Below are positions 6,731 to 10,248 of a stretch of DNA of 10,248 nt, piece by piece (positions within the stretch are counted from its first letter, which is position 1; each line of letters starts with the position of its first letter). The notes under the pieces are model-generated. The model was not told the DNA's origin, did not search any database, and saw only the letters and a list, made by a program, of their open reading frames with translations. This DNA is from Clostridiales bacterium (lineage in GTDB: Bacteria; Bacillota; Desulfitobacteriia; Desulfitobacteriales; Desulfitobacteriaceae). The position numbers and the translations under genes were made by a program. The DNA lies in assembly GCA_027357125.1 (NCBI GenBank), contig DAHVVW010000039.1, forward strand, positions 1 through 10,248, in the 5' to 3' direction.

Positions 6731-7969
6731 CTAGGCAAATTTCTTAAGAATAACCGTAGCATTGTGTCCGCCAAAACCAAGATTATTCGACATCGCTGCC
6801 TTAACCTCTGCCGTCCGAGCTTTATTGGGCACATAATCAAGATCACAGTCCGGATCCGGTTCTCCATAATTAATGGTGGGGGGGATCACTCCGCGCTCAA
6901 TCGCCAAGGCCGAAATGATGGCTTCAACCCCGCCTGCTGCCCCCATTAAATGCCCGGTCATTGATTTAGTTGAACTAATTGCCACTTGCGCGGCCGCCGG
7001 GCCAAAAACTCCCTTGATCGCTGCAGTTTCCGTGGCATCATTGGCATCAGTGCCGGTGCCATGGGCATTAATATAAGTCACGTCTTCCGGATTCAGGGCT
7101 GCATCCGCCAAGGCTTTGCGCATAGCTTTCGCCGCTCCTTCTCCTCCCGGAACCGGAGTCGTTATATGATAAGCGTCAGAGGAGGCACCATATCCGGCCA
7201 ATTCGGCATAAATACGAGCTCCGCGCGCTTGTGCGTGTGCGAGAGACTCAAGCACCAGAATCCCTGCCCCTTCTCCCATCACAAAGCCACTGCGGCGCTG
7301 GTCGAAAGGACGACAGGCTTCAGCCGGATTTTCTTTTTCGGTAGACATTGCCTTCATCGAACAGAACCCGGCAAACGCCAGTTCAGTCAAGGGCGCTTCC
7401 GTTCCGCCGCACAGCACTAAGTCGACTTCCCCGCTCTGAATCAGGCGCAAAGCTCTACCGATAGCATCAGTGGCCGAAGCGCAGGCAGTCGTAACCGTGA
7501 GGCTTGGCCCCTGCAAACCGAAGGCGATCGAAATGTGCCCGGCAGCCATATTGCTAATCAGCATCGGCACAAAAAACGGGCTTACCCGACCTGGCCCTTT
7601 GGCAATTAAGACTTCTTTCTGCTCTTCAAAAGTAATAACCCCGCCAATACCACAGCCGATAACCGCTCCGGCCCGGTCCCGGTCAATCTGCTCTAAATTC
7701 AGCCCGGCATCTTTAACCGCCATCTTGGCAGCTGCTACCGCGAACTGGGCAAAACGGTCCATACGCCTGCTTTCTTTCTTGTCGAGCCATTCTGTAGGTT
7801 CGAAGTTTCTGACTTCCCCCGCAACTTTCGTAGGCAAAGTGCTGGTATCAAAACGGGTAGCAAAATCAATACCCGACCTCCCGTTTACCAAGTTATCCCA
7901 AAACTCCTCAAGGTTGTTGCCAACCGGGGAGATCACTCCCATTCCCGTAATTACCGCGCGGTGCTTCAT
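6731..7969 (-). CDS. fabF: beta-ketoacyl-ACP synthase II
   Basis: Condenses malonyl-ACP with acyl-ACP in the elongation cycle of type II fatty-acid synthesis. The 412-residue thiolase-fold protein has the full KAS II catalytic set: Cys163 in TTACASATDA, His303 in NAHGTGTDAND, and Lys335 with His340 in STKSMTGHLMGAAGG. These are the positions known for E. coli FabF. The glycine-rich NNLGFGGHNA (395-404) closes the fold. The C-H-H triad separates it from FabH (C-H-N). No ACP or ketoreductase domain is fused, so it is not a polyketide synthase module. The ATG start follows AAAGGAGGAAGGG. It lies 18 bases after the FabK-like gene and 12 bases before rnc. FabB and FabF are hard to separate by sequence alone; being the condensing enzyme in a clostridial-type fab operon favours FabF. 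Confidence 0.97.
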   Translation of the reverse strand: MKHRAVITGMGVISPVGNNLEEFWDNLVNGRSGIDFATRFDTSTLPTKVAGEVRNFEPTEWLDKKESRRMDRFAQFAVAAAKMAVKDAGLNLEQIDRDRAGAVIGCGIGGVITFEEQKEVLIAKGPGRVSPFFVPMLISNMAAGHISIAFGLQGPSLTVTTACASATDAIGRALRLIQSGEVDLVLCGGTEAPLTELAFAGFCSMKAMSTEKENPAEACRPFDQRRSGFVMGEGAGILVLESLAHAQARGARIYAELAGYGASSDAYHITTPVPGGEGAAKAMRKALADAALNPEDVTYINAHGTGTDANDATETAAIKGVFGPAAAQVAISSTKSMTGHLMGAAGGVEAIISALAIERGVIPPTINYGEPDPDCDLDYVPNKARTAEVKAAMSNNLGFGGHNATVILKKFA

Positions 7970-7987
7970 GTTTTCACCCTTCCTCCT

Positions 7988-8938
7988 TTAATCACACACT
8001 TGGAGTATCTCTTTTTTCAAATTCTCGAAAATCTGGTGCACAGATAATATCTCTTTGATTTTATGGAACTTGGAACCTGAGAAGATCAGTCCCTCCTCCA
8101 CATCCCCGGACTGCGCCTGTACGAGGCGGCTGAAAACACAAAAATTTCCGGCGCAGTGCTTAAGACAACGAGTGCAGACACGGGGCTTCACCTCTTCGTT
8201 AGCTGCCAGTTTTTGCGTGAAAGGATTGCTGATTCCCCGCCCAGGCAAACCTACCGGGCTTTGCACGATTACCATATCTTCTTCTTTGGCATTTAGCAAG
8301 TAGTTCTTAAAGGCGGGAGCAGCACTGCTCTCTTCGCTAAGGGCAAAGCGGGTCCCCATTTGCACTCCGTCCGCTCCCAGCCTTAAGATCTCGGCCACAT
8401 CCTCCCCGTTAACAACCCCGCCTGCACCAATCACCGGAATCTTCACAGCCTCTTTGACCTCAGGCACGATCTCCCGCATCGAGCGGTCTGTGCCTAAGTG
8501 CCCTCCCGCTTCCTGGCCCTCTACGATCACAGCTGCAGCCCCCAGCCTTTCCGAGAGTTTGGCAAGCTTTGCAGACGAAACAATCGGAACAACCGGGGTA
8601 TTCGTTTCCTTGCCCCAGGTGAACATATCGCGTGAAAAACCGGCACCTGAAACCAAGAGGTCAACTTTCTCTTCCAGGGCGGCCTTGGCCAACTGCGCAA
8701 ACTCCCTTACTGCAAACATAATGTTGACTCCGATAATTCCTTTAGTCCGGTTACGCGCCTCCTGGATTTCCGCTCTCAGTTCGGCCACGGTAAGCCCGCT
8801 TCCGGCAATAAGCCCGATTCCGCCTTCCTCGGCCACGGCAGCCGCTAACGGTGCCATTGAGATGCGAACCGCCATCCCGCCTTGAATCACCGGGACCTTC
8901 GCAACCAAATCAGCCAGGCGAAGTTCAGGTATTTTCAC
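7988..8938 (-). CDS. fabK: FMN-dependent enoyl-ACP reductase II (FabK) / nitronate monooxygenase-family flavoenzyme
   Basis: A 316-residue TIM-barrel flavoprotein of the FabK / 2-nitropropane dioxygenase family. Visible are VIQGGMA (17-23), GVNIMF (70-75), EGQEAGGHLG (140-149) with the family's conserved His147, and the FMN phosphate-binding pair GAGGV (171-175) and GVQMGTRF (191-198). Its place between acpP and fabF suggests it does the last elongation step, reduction of enoyl-ACP, as FabK does where FabI is absent. The C-terminus differs from Streptococcus FabK as I recall it: it carries four clustered cysteines, 255, 258, 262 and 267 (CTRCLKHCAGNFC), then a tail resembling YrpB-like or nitronate monooxygenase annotations. 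The fold is certain, the substrate is inferred from context, and the gene symbol is provisional. The GTG start has AAGGAGG 7 bases upstream. Confidence 0.8.
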   Translation of the reverse strand: MKIPELRLADLVAKVPVIQGGMAVRISMAPLAAAVAEEGGIGLIAGSGLTVAELRAEIQEARNRTKGIIGVNIMFAVREFAQLAKAALEEKVDLLVSGAGFSRDMFTWGKETNTPVVPIVSSAKLAKLSERLGAAAVIVEGQEAGGHLGTDRSMREIVPEVKEAVKIPVIGAGGVVNGEDVAEILRLGADGVQMGTRFALSEESSAAPAFKNYLLNAKEEDMVIVQSPVGLPGRGISNPFTQKLAANEEVKPRVCTRCLKHCAGNFCVFSRLVQAQSGDVEEGLIFSGSKFHKIKEILSVHQIFENLKKEILQVCD

Positions 8939-9021
8939 GCCAAATCCTCCTTAATCTTAAAACAAATCCGCCAACGCCTACCCCTGAAAATTTTTGACGC
9001 TAGACTGTTCGAAATATTTAT

Positions 9022-9050
9022 ATCTTAACCTCAGTTGAGAGGGCTGTCCT
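9022..9050 (-). promoter_or_regulatory. weak candidate promoter upstream of the fabK-like gene
   Basis: Minus-strand AGGACA (9050-9045) and TAAGAT (9027-9022) are separated by 17 bases; each matches the sigma-A consensus at 4 of 6 positions. It starts directly after the T-run of the acpP terminator, a natural place for a promoter serving fabK-fabF-rnc-smc. The surrounding AT-rich stretch (9011-9027) could equally be chance. I see no FapR-type palindrome in the rest of this 152-base gap. Confidence 0.3.
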
Positions 9051-9083
9051 AAAAGAAAGCCCCGCAGTATTCTACGGGACCTT
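9051..9083 (-). terminator. intrinsic terminator after acpP
   Basis: Read on the minus strand, AAGGTCCCGTAG (9083-9072) pairs over 12 bases, including three G-U pairs, with CTGCGGGGCTTT (9067-9056) around a 4-base AATA loop. The T-rich tail TTTCTTTT (9058-9051) includes the last three bases of the stem. The stem begins 7 bases past the acpP stop. It probably ends or attenuates the upstream fab transcript, so acpP and the genes above it would be made in excess of fabK-fabF. Confidence 0.75.
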
Positions 9084-9090
9084 GGGGCAA

Positions 9091-9318
9091 CTACTTGTTT
9101 TCCTTAATGTAGTTTACTGCGTCACCGATTGTCCGGATCTTTTCAGCGTCTTCATCCGGTATGTCCAAGTCAAACTCCTCTTCCAGAGCCATAATAAGTT
9201 CAACAATATCTAAGGAATCGGCATTTAACTCTTCGAAGGAGGTTTCCAAGGTGATCTCGCTCTCATCCACCCCGAGTTGATCGACAACGATTGACTTTAC
9301 CTTATCGAAAATGGACAT
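9091..9318 (-). CDS. acpP: acyl carrier protein
   Basis: Carries growing acyl chains as thioesters on a 4'-phosphopantetheine arm during fatty-acid synthesis, and supplies phospholipid synthesis. At 75 residues it is full length for the family and strongly acidic. The attachment site is Ser35 in the classic ADSLDIVEL (33-41), and helix IV is in place ([13 protein letters not shown], 59-71). The ATG start has a very strong AAGGAGGTGA upstream, as expected for an abundant protein. It is 51 bases after fabG and followed by a terminator. The fab context makes this the housekeeping ACP and not a carrier for a polyketide or D-alanylation pathway. Confidence 0.97.
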   Translation of the reverse strand: MSIFDKVKSIVVDQLGVDESEITLETSFEELNADSLDIVELIMALEEEFDLDIPDEDAEKIRTIGDAVNYIKENK

Positions 9319-9369
9319 TCTGTTTTATTCACCTCCTTCCGCTGGAGTTACGCACGCCTGCGACTCTGT

Positions 9370-10113
9370 CTACATTACCATGCCGCCGTCAACACACAGG
9401 GTTTGCCCTGTGATGTAGGCTGCTGCCGGAGAAACAAGGAACAAGACCGCCTGGGCCACTTCCTCGGGATCACCGATGCGGCTCAGTGGAATCTCTCCGA
9501 GTATCTCGTTTTTTACTTCTTCCGCTAATGTTCCCGTCATATCAGTCAAAATATACCCGGGCGCCACGGCGTTAACCCTGATCCCGCGCGGAGCCAGTTC
9601 TTTGGCAATTGATTTGGTAAACCCGAGTACTCCCGCTTTGGCAGCGGCGTAGTTTGCCTGTCCTGCGTTGCCGGTGACCCCGACCACTGAGGAAATGTTA
9701 ACAATGGCACCAGATCGTTGTTTGAGCATCCCTTTGCTCACCGCTTTCGTACACAAAAACATCCCTTTAAGGTTAGTATCCAAAACGGCATCCCAATCTG
9801 CTTCTTTCATGCGCAGGATCAGGTTGTCCCGGGTTATACCCGCATTATTCACTAAAATATCCACTTTACCGAAAGCTCCAGCAGCCGTTTTTACTAAGCG
9901 TTCAACATCAGCAGCCTGGCTAACGTCTGCCTGCACCGCTATCCCCTCGCTTCCGGCTTCCCGGATGAGTTGGACGGTCTCTTCCGCTTTATCCGCCCTG
10001 CCAGCATAGTTTACCACCACTTTGGCTCCGGCACGCGCCAGTTCAAGCGCGATAGCCCTACCAATCCCACGCGCTCCACCGGTCACGATGGCCACGCTGT
10101 CATTCAGCAACAT
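9370..10113 (-). CDS. fabG: 3-oxoacyl-ACP reductase FabG
   Basis: NADPH-dependent reduction of beta-ketoacyl-ACP to beta-hydroxyacyl-ACP, the first reductive step of each elongation cycle. The 247-residue classical short-chain dehydrogenase has cofactor loop TGGARGIGR (11-19), NNAG (89-92), Asn114 in TNL, catalytic Ser142 in ISSVVG, and Tyr155/Lys159 in NYAAAKAG. Ser-to-Tyr spacing of 13 matches E. coli FabG. PGYILTDMT (185-193) and the C-terminal ITGQTLCVDGGMVM are typical of FabG. The many SDR paralogues blur substrate assignment, but a place between fabD and acpP makes FabG secure. The ATG start has AAGGAGA 9 bases upstream, embedded in the last codons of fabD; the fabD stop ends one base before the ATG, so the two are probably translationally coupled. 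Confidence 0.97.
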   Translation of the reverse strand: MLLNDSVAIVTGGARGIGRAIALELARAGAKVVVNYAGRADKAEETVQLIREAGSEGIAVQADVSQAADVERLVKTAAGAFGKVDILVNNAGITRDNLILRMKEADWDAVLDTNLKGMFLCTKAVSKGMLKQRSGAIVNISSVVGVTGNAGQANYAAAKAGVLGFTKSIAKELAPRGIRVNAVAPGYILTDMTGTLAEEVKNEILGEIPLSRIGDPEEVAQAVLFLVSPAAAYITGQTLCVDGGMVM

Positions 10114-10114
10114 T

Positions 10115-10248
10115 TTATCTACTCTCCTTTAAATATGCAAGTGACTTTTCCAGAGAGGGCATATCTTCAACATTCAAAAGCACGGCCTCCGGAGCAATCT
10201 TTTTAATCAGGCCGGTCAGGACTTTGCCCGGACCGCACTCGACAAAGG
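10115..10248 (-). CDS. fabD: malonyl-CoA:ACP transacylase, C-terminal end (cut by window edge)
   Basis: The last 43 codons and the TAA stop of a gene entering from the right edge. The visible residues start FVECGPGKVLTGLIKKI, matching the conserved C-terminal (F)xExGPGxVLxGLxKxI segment of FabD, and end LAYLKESR. FabD transfers malonyl from CoA to ACP to feed the condensing enzymes. The catalytic GHSLGE and GQ motifs lie outside the window. Its stop is one base from the fabG ATG. An acyltransferase of a polyketide pathway could look similar over so short a stretch, but the fabG-acpP-fabF context makes FabD much more likely. Confidence 0.9.
   Translation of the reverse strand, partial: FVECGPGKVLTGLIKKIAPEAVLLNVEDMPSLEKSLAYLKESR

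Noticed and set aside
7470..7991. 173-codon plus-strand open frame opposite the fabF N-terminal half
   Set aside because: Mirror of conserved KAS II coding sequence; low-complexity Ser/Ala/Pro/Lys translation without motifs.
8994..9022. Plus-strand promoter-like TTGACG followed 17 bases later by TTTATA
   Set aside because: The -10 match is poor and no plus-strand gene follows; it would fire into acpP antisense. AT-rich chance match is more likely.

Overview
This is an ordinary chromosomal housekeeping region, very probably from a Bacillota (Firmicutes) organism of the class Clostridia. Three things suggest this. The order fabD-fabG-acpP-(fabK-like)-fabF-rnc-smc-ftsY is the fatty-acid / RNase III / SMC / SRP-receptor cluster typical of that phylum. 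The ribosome binding sites are strong AGGAGG types, with several GTG starts. The FtsY is short and lacks the long acidic N-terminal region of enterobacterial FtsY. G+C looks close to or slightly above half by eye, which would fit Peptococcaceae-like lineages. No genus is assigned.

Every gene I can support is on the minus strand, so transcription runs from the right edge to the left. From right to left: (1) 10248-9370 holds the 3' end of fabD and complete fabG, one base apart. (2) acpP (9318-9091) is followed 7 bases past its stop by a good intrinsic terminator (9083-9051). (3) A 152-base gap holds that terminator, a weak candidate promoter and the Shine-Dalgarno of the next gene. (4) 8938-5936 holds a FabK/nitronate-monooxygenase-type flavoenzyme, fabF and rnc, with gaps of 18 and 12 bases. 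(5) smc (5946-2356) overlaps the end of rnc by 11 bases. (6) A 139-base gap holds a large imperfect hairpin and a convincing sigma-A promoter. (7) ftsY, mtnA and a class II aldolase/adducin-family gene follow, the last cut by the left edge and overlapping mtnA by 4 bases (ATGA).

The genes fall into three groups. FabD, FabG, AcpP, the FabK-like enzyme and FabF belong to type II fatty-acid elongation: malonyl loading, ketoreduction, carrier, enoyl reduction (if the FabK assignment holds) and condensation. Rnc, Smc and FtsY handle RNA processing, chromosome organisation and membrane-protein targeting; in many Bacillota they simply share transcripts with the fab genes. MtnA and the aldolase-family protein form a small salvage module for methylthioribose-1-phosphate (or 5-deoxyribose-1-phosphate), which sits where many Bacillota carry ylxM-ffh.

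I found no mobile element, CRISPR array, tRNA, rRNA or defence system, and no frameshifted or decayed gene. The points most worth a second look are the cysteine-rich C-terminus of the FabK-like enzyme, the terminator/promoter break inside the fab operon, the mtnA-aldolase pair, and the hairpin between smc and ftsY.
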